Assembly (NCBI RefSeq): GCF_002575655.3
Contig: NC_053041.3
Span: forward strand, 369,131,054 to 369,195,053
Direction: 5' to 3'
DNA: 64,000 nucleotides
Origin: Aegilops tauschii subsp. strangulata
Lineage: Eukaryota > Streptophyta > Magnoliopsida > Poales > Poaceae
Positions within the stretch are counted from its first letter, which is position 1, and each line of letters opens with the position of its first letter. Positions 47,925 through 57,960 of this stretch are shown piece by piece. The notes beneath the pieces were generated by a model that had not been told where the DNA came from, did no database searches, and was given only the letters and a program-made list of their open reading frames with translations. The position numbers were made by a program, and so were the translations under genes.

Positions 47925-48420
47925 GGAGCAGGGGATATGGATCTGGCAGGGAGGGACACCGCAGGCCTCATCTAAAAACTCATGGGAGTGGGGCGAAGGT
48001 ATGGGAATTGCTGGGTAACCTGAACTTTATTACCTAAGCTAGGAGGAACGGGCAGACCGGCAGGGGTTGGTGGCGCCGCCAGCGGCGGCCGCAAGCTAGG
48101 GTTCGAGTGGGGGAGGGGCGGGTGGGGGACTGTGGAGGGGGGTGTTTGAGGATACGGCGCGGCTACTAAATTTTTTATTAATGGTGGGTGGAGATGGTGG
48201 TGGATGAGGGAGGGCGACGGTTCAAATGCCTCGGCTACTGCAATTTTACTATAAGGTCGGTGCTGGAGGAGTGTGGGCGACGGTTGAAGTACGACAGCTA
48301 CTAAAATTTGGGTAAAGGAATTGATGCGGGGCGGGAGACAATATGTGTGTATGATAATAAGGAAAAGTGGCGCGGAACCGCCGATTTTTGCAACGCTCAA
48401 GGCGGGTAGTTTGTTTTTAT
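47925..48420 (-). other. Probable 5' leader and promoter of the unrecognised cargo gene
   Basis: The sequence is proline-codon-like and CT-rich on the minus strand. It has an open frame of 142 codons, but the composition is that of a leader and I see no conserved motif. Confidence 0.35.
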
Positions 48421-48700
48421 ATTTCTAGCTAGCTGGTCTATCGCACATGGTTCGTCCTAATTTCGAAATAAACTTACCCGCCTTTAGCTTGCACAGGTGG
48501 TAATTTTACAGCGCACTTGCATCGCACACGGTTAAGCCAGTACCTCCACCCTTTGCTCGCGCTTGCACCGTCGTGGTGATTTTACAGCGCACTTGCATCG
48601 CACACGGTTGAGCCAGTACCACCACCTTTGCTCGCGCTTGCATAGGCGTGGTGATTCATAGCGCACTTGTATCGCACATGGTTAAGATATTATACCCATG
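48420..48700. repeat. About 85-90-bp repeats with CACACGGTT words (subterminal-like, CACTA-3)
   Basis: Two to three copies contain TTACAGCGCACTTGCATCGC followed by ACACGGTT and AGCCAGTACC. They resemble the CACTA subterminal words although they lie 6.5 kb from the terminus. Confidence 0.65.
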
Positions 48701-49009
48701 TCCGTTGAGCGTCATCGGAGTCTTTGCAGCAAAAAAACGTTAGAGAGGGTCAGAAGACAGCCACACCAGCATGTGGCCCAAATATATATGAGTGAAAAGG
48801 GTGGTCTGTGATGTTCAAAATTCCAATGCACAACTTTGACCGCGCGGGCCCATAGTTGGGCGCGTCGCTGAAGATCGATGAGAGGGGCCAGAAGTCAAGA
48901 ACCACCTGGAAGTGGCCAAATATATGTAGGAATATTGGGGATGTTTAAAACTTTAAATACACATGCATAAGTTTGGTGGTACCTGCCTCGCAAACCCGAA
49001 AGCACCCTT

Positions 49010-49011
<2 letters not shown>

Positions 49012-49061
<50 letters not shown>
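49012..49061. repeat. (AT)25 microsatellite
   Basis: A perfect AT run of 50 bp. Its length is likely to vary between individuals. Confidence 0.95.
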
Positions 49062-49062
<1 letters not shown>

Positions 49063-49874
49063 GACATAATGTCGTACCAAGCTAGGATGCTTGGCTCACC
49101 ACCTCCCACTTCATGTCAGCGGGGTGGATGCACGTAATGATTGATACTTTGGTCATACATGCATGTCGCCATGACCTACCATAAGACGGGCCAATGAATC
49201 TATCGTTTTGTCAAACGACAGCTGTTGTTGTCGATAAACCACTTGGGACAATAGATTGAACCATCATAAAAATCGCACGAGAGGGACCACAAAACCAACA
49301 CCTCTTGCATGCGGCCCAAAATGATGTACGTTGGGAAGGGGTGATGTGTGTTTTCAATATAGAATAATGTACAATTTAGATGTGGTGCCTACCTCTCGAT
49401 ACAGACAACAACCATAAAGGCAAGGTAGTTAAGGACGAGATACGCAGGGTATGATGTAGGTCGAACCCAGCAATCCGAGCATGTGGGAGGGAATCCTGAC
49501 AACGCATTAGCTCGAGCTTTGGTTGAGCGACATGTGATGGTGACCGGCCCTAACACGAACTAGGAGGAATCCATTCATGGCCAACACATACCCCTCACTA
49601 TCGGTCAAAGGGATGATATACATACACTCGGGGAGCCCACAGATATGCGTGTTGTTACAAAAAACCACACAAGGGAGACGTGGTCGATCAGAAGACCCCG
49701 TATACACTGCATGCGTCCCAAAAATATGTATGGGTACGGTGGTGTGTGATGTGTTTAAATCCCGAATGCACAACTTCGATGGGCCACCAACTATATTACA
49801 AACCAAACACCGTACCCAACTCCAAGCCTGGTTCAATACGTACGATGTCGGTTTCCCAACTTCAAGGCGGCGAC

Positions 49875-49896
49875 GGGGGGGGGGGGGGGGGGGGGG
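49875..49896. repeat. 22-bp G homopolymer
   Basis: A pure G run. On the minus strand it would encode polyproline in a 137-codon frame that otherwise shows no motif. Confidence 0.95.
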
Positions 49897-50410
49897 AGGT
49901 CGTCCCACGCATGCGCTCAAACTTTATTTGGTCTAGCATGGGGACACATCTATATCTATACCCCTATATAGTGTGCGAATAACTTTGAAAGTTGGTAGTT
50001 GGATGAAGCCAATCCGACGGTATAGAGATGGCAAATCCGAGCACTACTGGCTGTTGGATATCATCTACATTCCACCAGATTCTGCCACATGTACAATCTA
50101 GAAGACTCCATGGTTGAACTTAAGCATAATGCACAAACCTCAAAACACAAGCACTTCTCCTTTGTTCTCTAGAATCTTCCATATCTTAATTGCCCAAACT
50201 TTTTTTAAATGAGTTGTCACTTTTTGTTTTTATTTATGCTTTACAATGCACAATTCCATGAATCTTAAAATAGATTTTTTTATAAAACTAATTGATTTTG
50301 GATGAGATGAACTATAAGAATTAAACGAACATCTACATCATGCATATATGACTCAAAGCTTACATGCTATAGTGTGGTATTTATTCATAATTTGGTTACC
50401 AAATCTCATG

Positions 50411-50436
50411 CGTGCAATGCACGTGTACCTTACTAG
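50411..50436 (+). mobile_element. Helitron-like 3' terminus
   Basis: A perfect 6-bp stem with a one-base loop (CGTGCA-A-TGCACG, 50,411-50,423) is followed 9 bp later by CTAG (50,433-50,436) and then T. This fits the Helitron rule of a short 3' hairpin, then CTRR, inserted before T. The 5' end (A|TC) was not located. Confidence 0.5.
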
Positions 50437-50637
50437 TATCAACAGGAAACCATCATGGTCAACCCCTTCCCGTTGTTGGGTCAAAGGGATAGATTGTGTG
50501 GGCCCCCATAATTGTTGGTAAAGGATAGTATATATACCTCGGGGAGCCCACAGATATGTGCCGCGTCTATAAGCCGCACAAGGGAGATATGCTCGAGAAG
50601 AACACCCTGCCCCCTATACCCTGCATGCAACCTGAAA

Positions 50638-50850
50638 AAGGTTTATATAATCGCCATGACAGGTCTAGTCAATCATTCTTTAATTTTTTAGAGCAAAAAA
50701 TAACCCATGAAAACATAGTAGGTTTATATAGTCGCCATGTCAGGTCAAGTTAATCATTCTTTAAAATTTTAGAGCAAAAAATAACCCATAAAAACATAGT
50801 CTACAAATACGCAAAACCAGGATCCCAAGGTTTATATAATTGCCATGATA
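50638..50850. repeat. About 82-bp tandem duplication plus a partial third copy
   Basis: GGTTTATATAATCGCCATGA at 50,638 recurs with small changes at about 50,720 and, partly, near 50,829, with AGAGCAAAAAATAACCCAT in the first two copies. Confidence 0.75.
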
Positions 50851-50920
50851 GGTCACTATAGAGATATATATATCTCTATAATGACCGTGTCATGGCATTT
50901 AAATGAAGCTTGAGATATGC

Positions 50921-50986
50921 AACTTCCCACCGGATCACCCATCCTTGGACTACTCCAGCCTGAGCACGCTTAAGTTCTGTGTTCTA
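50921..50986 (-). other. 5S-rRNA-derived segment (Cassandra-like LTR or 5S-type SINE)
   Basis: On the minus strand the segment reads like the internal control region of plant 5S rRNA: ACTTAAGCGTGC (box A), GGAGTAGTCC (intermediate element) and AAGGATGGGTGATC followed by GGGAAGT (box C). It lacks the 5' part of a real 5S gene and is a single copy. Cassandra TRIM elements carry such 5S sequence in their LTRs, and SINE3 elements have it as a promoter. I see no second LTR, so a solo LTR or a fragment is likely. A palindrome (TATAGAGATATATATATCTC) lies just left of it. Confidence 0.65.
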
Positions 50987-51329
50987 TTCGACTAGGCTAG
51001 CGGATGGGAAGCCGCCCCTTGCTGATAAGAATTGCCTCCTTGCCATTAAGGCGTTTCACGCTGGTCACCCTATGGGACCTACTCCCTCCTATCACACACA
51101 TTTGTATTTAGATATTTACATGGCCGGTGTGTCGCCGCTAGCCTTCAATGAGCACTGACACTGGTAGCGGGAAAACGATGGGAGAAGAGGCGGGAAACCG
51201 ATGAGAGGAGTGGCGAGAAATGGTAGCCTATTTAGAAAACCTAGTAGAGAAGGAAGTGTGAGCTAGCACGACGCATGCACACAGTGCTGACCCATGTAGT
51301 GCAGGTGCTGTTGAAAGGGCTCAGGGTTG

Positions 51330-51500
51330 TCGTTCGATCTGGGAGCATCCAATGGTGCACACGTACGATCCGTGGGGTTTGGGTTCTGGCCAATCAGAAT
51401 GCATGACTCAGATCGTGCGTGCAGCAGGGGGGGCATCGGTCACGGTTTGGTAGGCACACGGCTTTCATGAGTGAACCGTGTGCTATTTGAAAACATTTCG
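51330..51500 (-). repeat. Inverted copy of the CACTA-2 internal repeat within CACTA-3
   Basis: The reverse complement contains AGCACACGGTTCACTCATGA, ACCAAACCGTG and CCCCACGGATCGTA, as in 32,690-32,880, 56,160-56,300 and 57,530-57,690. Its inverse orientation agrees with CACTA-3 being inverted relative to CACTA-2. Confidence 0.85.
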
Positions 51501-51507
51501 TGAGAAG

Positions 51508-53340
51508 AATCTCGGTTTTTAAATCCCCGTAAATCCAAAACTCACCCGAAAATCGTGAAACCTGGCATGGTATCACGACATGGCACATATATGTCAAGGA
51601 ATTTTTTTCGTCCATTTTGGTGTAAGTTTTATTATAAGCCTCTTACAAACTGGAGCTTCTCTCAAAGAAGCCTCATGGTTCCGATAGGGAAACATGTCCC
51701 CCTTGTGGGCGAAACATAATCACTGCCTCTTTTCGCCTTGTATTTTCTTCTACGGTCAACATGGAATGACAGGATATCCGTGCTGAAATTTAAACTTATT
51801 CAGGGTTCGTTTGGCCTTTTTACACACTAATTGAGTTTCCTAGGCATTTAATGTCCATAATTCAAATCTGAACTTCAAATACATGCTCCAGTTCACCAAA
51901 ATGGCTAGAAAATTTATACATGTGTCCTTGGGTGCATGTTTAGGTCCCATGCCAGGAATGGGAACGAATTACAACCGTACCCGCGTCCTGCCTCATCCTC
52001 AAACATTTGGAATCTCGGTTTTTAAATCCCGATAAATCCTAAACTCACCAGAAAGTCATCAAAGGTGGCATGGTGTCACGTCATGGCACATATATGTCGT
52101 GGTAAAAACATTGTCCAATTTGGGCCAAGATTTATTACAAACCTCTTACAAACCGGAGCTTCTCTCAAAGAAGCCTTGTGGTTCCGTCAGGGAAACGTGT
52201 TCCCCTTGTGGGCGAAACGTAATCACTGCCTCTTTTCGCCTTGTATTTTCTTCCACGGGCAACATGGAACGACATGATATTCGTGTTGAAATTTAAACTT
52301 ATTCAGGGTTCGTTTGGCCTTTTTATACACTAATTGAGTTTCCTAGGCATTTAATGTCCACAATTCAAATCTGAACTACAAATACATGCTCCAGTTCACC
52401 AAAATGGCTAGAAAAATTATACATGTGTCCTTGGGTGCATGTTTAGGTCCCATGCCAGGAATGGGAACGAATTACAACCGTACCGGTGTCCTGGATCGTC
52501 CTCAAACATTTTGAATCTTGGTTTTTAAATCCCCATAAATCCAAAACTCACCAGAAAGTCATCAAAGGTGGCATGGTGTCACGTCATGGCACATATATGT
52601 CGTGGTAAAAACATTGCCAATTTGGGCCAAGCTTTATTACAAATGTCTTACAATCCAGAGCTTTTCGCAAGAACCCTCGTGGTTTTGATAGGGAAACGTG
52701 TCCCCTCGTGGGCCAGAAGATAATCGCTCCCTCTTCTAGCCTCGTATTTTCTTCTACACGCAACGCGGAACAACAGGAGATTCGGGCTGAACTTTGAAAT
52801 TATTCAGGGTTCGTTTGACCTTTTTTATTCATTAATTGAGTTTTCTAGGCATTTGATGTCCATAATTCAAATCCGAACTACAAATACATGCTCAAGTGCA
52901 CCAAAATGGCTAGAAAAACCGTACATGTTTCCTTGGGGTGCATGTTTAGGTCCCATGGAACGAATGGGAATGAATTCAACCATCTCGTCGTCCTCGCTTG
53001 GCCAAAAAACATTGCGAATCTCGGTTTTTAAATCTCTGTAAATCCAAAACTCACCAGGAAATCATGAAACTTGGCATGGTGTCACTACATGGTACATATA
53101 ATTGTCCAACTTGGGTGAAGCTATATTACAAGCCTCTTACAAACTGGAGCCTGTCGCAACCCTCATGGTTCCGATAGGGAAACATGCCCCTCTTGTGGGC
53201 GAAACAATAATCGCTGCCTCTTATCGCCATGAACTTTGTGGCACATATATGTTGTGGTAAAAAAATTGGCCAGTTTGAGAAGAGGCACACACAATAGTAG
53301 CCAACAAAGTCCTTTTTGAAACAAAAAGCTGACATGTTAA
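51508..53340. repeat. About 503-bp tandem array, nearly four units
   Basis: Units start with AATCTCGGTTTTTAAATCC at about 51,508, 52,011, 52,513 and 53,017. Each has GGCACATATATGTC, CTTACAAACTGGAGCTTCTC, CCTCTTTTCGCC and CAGGGTTCGTTTGGCC. The last unit is truncated. It is non-coding. The middle two units are the most alike. Confidence 0.9.
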
Positions 53341-53389
53341 TATCGCAAACGGTTGTAAAATTATATTAACCGTGTCAAAATTTAACCAT

Positions 53390-53600
53390 ACTCGGTGGCG
53401 TGCATGCAGCTGTTTGATTAGACGGGACGAGCGTCAGAAGCCCACCGTGCAGGCTCGACGGGACGCGTGCGAGCAGTCCGCCGCGCAGGCTCGACGGGAC
53501 GCGTGCATCCTGTCCATCTCGCATGCTCAATGGGAGACATGCGAGCAGCAAGGCCGCCCATGCTCACCGGGAAGCGAGCTCTTTGACCTCCATGCACTAG
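53390..53600. repeat. GC-rich repeats of about 45 bp
   Basis: Three to four copies have GCAGGCTCGACGGGACGCGT and CGAGCAG. An open frame of 118 codons on the plus strand follows the repeat. I do not treat it as a gene because no motif is seen. Confidence 0.6.
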
Positions 53601-53931
53601 CCGTCGCCCGGCTCGCTCACAACTTCTCCATTAATGGGTTAATTAAAGCACCTAGACGGAGGGTGTTTGCTTGTGATCCCATGGCAACATTTGCTTTGTT
53701 CGTGTTTTCAACTCGTATTCCGCCCTAATTTAAATTGCCACATAGGACAACGGATAATACGACCACAAATAAAATGGCAACGAATAATACAACGACAAAT
53801 TTACAATGGCGCAGATAATAATTGTCTTACCTATTCCAGATAATTTAAAATGCCACATGCGGCAACGCCCGGAAGACACGGGGGCAAGAGAAGAAGGAAA
53901 TTGCAGACAACGATCTGGGTCGCTACTGTCT

Positions 53932-54534
53932 CTACTCGTCGATGGATCGCCGGGCGACAACATCCTCCAGCTCTTTCTTCAATTCCTCATGACTTTGCTC
54001 GAAAGCAGCCACAGATTCCTCCACCACCTGCTCGCGCTCCATCCGGAGCTTCCTCAAGTCACCCATCAGTTGCTCGATGACCGTTGTTAGCGTCATCCCC
54101 GAGGCACTGCTCTGCTCATGCAGCATCTTCCAGCTGGCGGCCTCCTCCTCCTTCTCGGTGAGCGCCTTGAGGAGCTTCACATTGTCACCCATGAGTTGCT
54201 CGATGAGGTCGGTCGCCTTGTCAACCGAGGCATCGCTGATCTTGAGCAGCTTCATCAAGCCCTCGACCAGCTCCTGCTGCGTAGTGATGCCAGCGAGAAT
54301 GTCGTCGTCGCCGGCAAAGGACTTCAGGAACGCCGGCTCGTCGCGATTGCCGACGCAGCGAATGCGCTTGTGAGAGCCCTCGTGTGACCGTGAGAGCTCG
54401 TTCGAGGGCTCCGCGGCGCGCCGTGACATCTCTGTTGCGGCTGCGGCTTCACGGCGGGACCTCTCTAGTGCTTCCGCGGCCTTGATCTTTGCTGCCTGGT
54501 TAAATGTCCACCCTAAACTCCTCCTACCGGTCAT
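53932..54534 (-). CDS. 200-residue coiled-coil protein carried by CACTA-3 (intact)
   Basis: A single uninterrupted frame starts MTGRRSLGWTFNQAAK. It continues with an alanine/arginine-rich helix (EALERSRREAAAATEMSRRA), a short basic patch (HKRIRC), an acidic linker, and two long heptad regions around residues 85-190 in which IEQLMGDNVKLLKAL and IEQLMGDLRKLRME are an internal repeat. There is no known catalytic domain. A TATAAAAA lies at 54,613-54,620 on the minus strand, about 80 bp before the ATG, followed by a CT-rich leader, so the gene has a good promoter layout. It is the first gene from the CACTACTGC end of CACTA-3. Function is unknown, and a DNA- or transposase-binding partner is possible but unproven. 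Confidence 0.65.
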   Translation of the reverse strand: MTGRRSLGWTFNQAAKIKAAEALERSRREAAAATEMSRRAAEPSNELSRSHEGSHKRIRCVGNRDEPAFLKSFAGDDDILAGITTQQELVEGLMKLLKISDASVDKATDLIEQLMGDNVKLLKALTEKEEEAASWKMLHEQSSASGMTLTTVIEQLMGDLRKLRMEREQVVEESVAAFEQSHEELKKELEDVVARRSIDE

Positions 54535-54612
54535 GGCAGAACGACTTGACAGGAAAGACCAGTTTTGTGGGTGATGAGGAGAGGAATTGTTAAGTAATTT
54601 TTGAGTGGTTAG

Positions 54613-54620
54613 TTTTTATA
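54613..54620 (-). promoter_or_regulatory. TATA box of the coiled-coil gene
   Basis: GGCTATAAAAACTAACC on the minus strand, about 80 bp upstream of the start codon, with a pyrimidine-rich leader between them. Confidence 0.6.
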
Positions 54621-54719
54621 GCCCGGTACTAAGTGTGAACACATATTAGTTTGATAGGTGTGAACAGATTTGCAATTACTTATTGCGTTGTAACCTGCAA
54701 TGTCACGAGAAACAAGGTC

Positions 54720-55236
54720 AAAATTTATTGATGGCAGAAGGTTGACCACGTGGTTGCTCGCCATTGGGGCGGCCGCGGCGCACTCCGTTCATCCGAGTCG
54801 GCTGTTTGCCACGTATCACACACATCTTGTTAAGTTGAACCGTTTTTGTTGTGTTCCCTAATCGAAAATAGTTCGTCCGAGTGAATCTTATGTCGTATAT
54901 CAGACACACTTTGATCTGGCTAACCGTTTCCGTTGCACTCCCTAATAGCAAACAGTTCATCGGAGCAAAATGTATGCCATATATCGCACACACATTGATA
55001 TGGCAGCCTGTTTCTGTTGTTCTGCCTCATCGCAAACAGTTTGAATGGATTAACTATGTGCCCTGCATCGCACATGCAACTAAAATCTGAACCGTGTTTG
55101 ATGGCTCCGCCATCGCAAACGTTTTGCACCTTTTTTGATGGTTTTTTACATCCCTGTTTGCGATTAATGCATCGCACACAGTTTTGTGAAAGGGTCTCTA
55201 ATCGTAGTGTCGCGTTAGCAGCATCCTGCAGTAGTG
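54720..55236. repeat. CACTA-3 5' terminus and subterminal region
   Basis: The reverse complement begins CACTACTGCAGGATGCTGC at 55,236 and follows the left end of CACTA-2 for several hundred bp, with repeated GTTTGCGAT and TGTGTGCGAT words. Confidence 0.9.
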
Positions 55237-55480
55237 TCATGCACTCGGAAATAGCAAGTATGCTGATGTGGCAAAGAATTAAATATAGAGAGGGTTAGAG
55301 TAACATATAGGTAGATACCGTATCATGTTAAATGCGATGCTAATTTGTGTCATGCATGGCAATAAATATGATCTATGATACTATACTCTATGTATTATAC
55401 TATGCGCTATAATTAAAGTTAGTATCATATATATATGCTTGATACTAATATATGACATTCTCCACTATGAGTAGCCTAAG
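55237..55480. mobile_element. MITE B' right fragment
   Basis: After TCA the sequence continues as in MITE B (TGCACTCGGAAATAGCAA compared with 34,190-34,210) and ends near CTCCACTATGAGTAGCC. It is the remainder of the copy begun at 34,428. Confidence 0.8.
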
Positions 55481-55489
55481 TATAGCCTA

Positions 55490-57960
55490 ACTAAAACACC
55501 CACATGTAGTTGTAGTAGGGTTTTTGACTTTAATTATATGCACTAAAATGCAAGGTAAGTGCAAAGAATGACTTAAACATAGCACACGACCTGAAATGGG
55601 CCAGAATGATGTAGCTAGTAACTGATGATTTGTAGTCCGAAGTGCCGCGTCTCCTTTTGGAAACTATGATCATTCTTGTGAGATGCTCCGGTATGGAAGG
55701 TGCGAGCACCAAAACTTGTGCCAAACTTTACCAAAAAATTTCCATGCGCTCGTGAGAGCACGCCACACTGACACAATGATTTTCGTTATTTTCTGGACTC
55801 TATATGCATTTCCTGAAATTAAAATACCAACAAGGCCTATGCCTCTGGCCGCACCCTGCGGCCGAACTGTTTGAAGTTTTTTCCCGTTTCTCGCAAAATG
55901 AATGAAAACTCGCAAAGCGACACACAAATGATCTTGCTAACACGCACGTGTAGTTGCGACTATATATACATACAAACGAGATTTCTTTTTTTTGCATATT
56001 CAAAGTTTGAGATTGCTAGCGAGGCCTGCCGCCTGGTAAAATGTACCAGAAAATTGAACCATAGGGTACAATCGTGATTTCTTACTGTGGAAAAAAATTG
56101 GAGGCGAAACGATGAACTCATGTTTTCATTCAAACAAAAATATGTTGTTAGTTAATGTAAATGTTTTCAGATAGCACACGGTTCACTCACGAAAGTCGTG
56201 TGTCCACTAAACCGTGGCTGATGCCCCCCACTGCCACACGCGTGATCTGAGTTGTGCATTCTAATTGGTAGAACCCAAACCCCACGGATCATACATCTGC
56301 ACCGTTGGATTCTCCTTGATCGAACGACGATCCTCATCCCTTTCGATAGCACATGCAGTTCCGGTTGTGATTATATTTATATCCACAAATTGCACGTTAA
56401 ATTCAAAAAATTCTTAATTACAGAAAACAATATCTGAATTGCGTTAGAAAATCAAACCCGTGGTATAATGGTGAATGCGTACCGTGGAAATTTTTATGAG
56501 GCCAAACGATGAAGTCACCGACCACTGGAGTTTGAATTGACACGTTTCCTTTTGGAAACCATGGTCCTTCATGTGAGATTCTCCGGTTTGGAAGGAGCGA
56601 TCATCAAAACCTGTGCCAAACTTTACCAAAAAATTCCCCGGGGTCGTGAGAGCACGCCACGGGCACACACCGATTTTGATGAAGTCTGGACTCCATCTGA
56701 ATTCCCAGTAATTAAAAACCAACTAGGCCTATGCCGGTGGCCGCATCTTGTGTCCAAAATGTTTGAAACTTCTCCCCGTTTCTCAGACAATGGATGAAAA
56801 CTCGCAAAGCGACACACAAATGATTTGTACACCTTCTTTGCTAACTAACACCCCAGATGTAGTTGTAGAACGGTTTTGAATTTAAGTATATGCACTAAAT
56901 GCAATGTAAGTGCAAAAATGACTTGAATATAGCAACGAGACCTGAAATGGGCCAGAAATCAAACCTAGGGTATATACGTGATTATTTCCTATGAAAATAA
57001 TTCAAAGCGGAATGATGTAGTCACTGACGATTGGAGTCCGAAGTGTCGCGTCTCCTTTTGGAAAGTATGATCCTTCTTGTGAGATGCTCCGATTTGGAAG
57101 GTGTGAGCATCAAAACTCGTGCCACCTTTACCAAAAAAATCCATGTGATCCTAAGAACACGGCATGGTGACACACTAATTTTCGTTATTTCCGGACTTGA
57201 TATGCATTTCCTGTAACTAGAATACCAACAAGGCATACACCTCTGGCCACACCCTGCGGCCGAACTGTTTGAATTTTTCCCGTTTCTCGAACAATGAATG
57301 AAAACTCCAAAAGCGACACACAAATGATCTTGCTGGCTAGCCAGCACCCACGTGTAGTTGCGACTATAGCAAATGACTCAAATATAGAAAACGACACCTC
57401 AAATGCACGAGAAAATCGAACCATAGGGTACAATGGTGATTTCTTACCATGGAAAACAATTTGGAGGCGAAACGATGAACTCTTGTTTCATTCAAACGAA
57501 AATGTGATGTTAGTTCACGTAAATGTTTTCAAATAGCACACGGTTCACTCACGAAAGCCGTGTGCCTACCAAACCGTGGCCGATGCCCCCCCCCCTTTGT
57601 TGCGCATGCGATCTGAGTCGTGCGTTCTGATTGGCCAAACCCAAACCCCACGGATCGTATGTCTGCATCATTGGATGCTCCCAGATCGAACGGCAATCCT
57701 CATCCCTTTCAACAGGAAATGCAGTCTGGCTAGGAAATGATTTATATGCGAAAATGCACGGTAAATGCCAAAAAATGTCTTACATATAGCACACGAGACC
57801 TGAAATGCGCCAGAAAATCAAACCCGTGGTATAATGGTGATTGCTTAACGTGGGAAAAATTTAGAGCCGGAAGGATGAACTCACGTCTTCATTTCAAAAT
57901 TAGTACGTCTTCATTTCAAACAAAATTATTCTCTTTGTGCACACGAGCGCTTAGAGGCAA
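55490..57960 (+). repeat. CACTA-2 internal repeat array, four further diverged units
   Basis: Units near 55,490-55,950, 56,030-56,840, 56,845-57,340 and 57,365-57,960 repeat the order ACCTGAAATG(G/C)GCCAGAA, TCTCCTTTTGGAAA, GAGATGCTCCG, AAATTCC and GGCCGAACTGTTTGAA. Two of them also contain the AGCACACGGTTCACTC part. Lengths alternate because some units lack that part. It is non-coding and fills the space between TNP2 and the Ulp1 gene. Confidence 0.85.

Larger units (their letters stand above)
48740..50400. repeat. Strongly diverged repeats, no gene
   Basis: Four or five related segments (around 48,740, 48,880, 49,290, 49,680 and 50,570) share a scheme of GAGAGGG(A/T)C, GCATG(C/T)GGCCC, an ATATGTA, and TGTTTAAA followed by ATGCACAACTT. 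Spacing is irregular. Frames in the region are short and inconsistent. The body probably belongs to the Helitron-like element that ends at 50,436. Confidence 0.5.
34465..55236 (-). mobile_element. CACTA-3, second member of the CACTA-2 family, inverted and nested in CACTA-2
   Basis: The left end starts CACCGGTACGCGTCGGTGC, matching the right end of CACTA-2. The right end, read on the minus strand, starts CACTACTGCAGGATGC, matching the left end of CACTA-2. TCA at 34,462-34,464 and 55,237-55,239 is the target duplication, and the MITE B' sequence is continuous once the element is removed. The element is about 20.8 kb, or about 9.9 kb without gypsy-2. It has no TNP2 or Transposase_24 gene. Instead it carries a B3-like gene, an unrecognised gene, a coiled-coil gene and tandem arrays, so it looks like a non-autonomous cargo-bearing derivative. 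Confidence 0.9.

Noticed and set aside
47972..48400. A 142-codon minus-strand frame as a separate protein.
   Set aside because: It is proline-rich leader composition with a plausible intron in it, and the cargo gene start lies just downstream.
49577..49982. Overlapping frames around the 22-bp G run as genes.
   Set aside because: They depend on the homopolymer length and show no domain or codon pattern. The region consists of diverged repeats.
50921..50986. A genuine 5S rRNA gene.
   Set aside because: The 5' third of the gene is missing, several bases differ, and there is no tandem array or T-run terminator.
51508..53340. A CRISPR-like or regularly spaced repeat system.
   Set aside because: The units are contiguous 500-bp tandem repeats in a plant transposon, without short repeat-spacer structure.
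10342..55236. Pairing the two CACTACTGCAGG ends (10,342 and 55,236) as one element with ordinary inverted repeats, and 34,465 with 63,644 as another.
   Set aside because: The two elements would overlap without nesting, and the flanking 3-bp sequences (TAA and TCA) do not match in this pairing. The alternative pairing gives correct TAA and TCA duplications and a continuous MITE.
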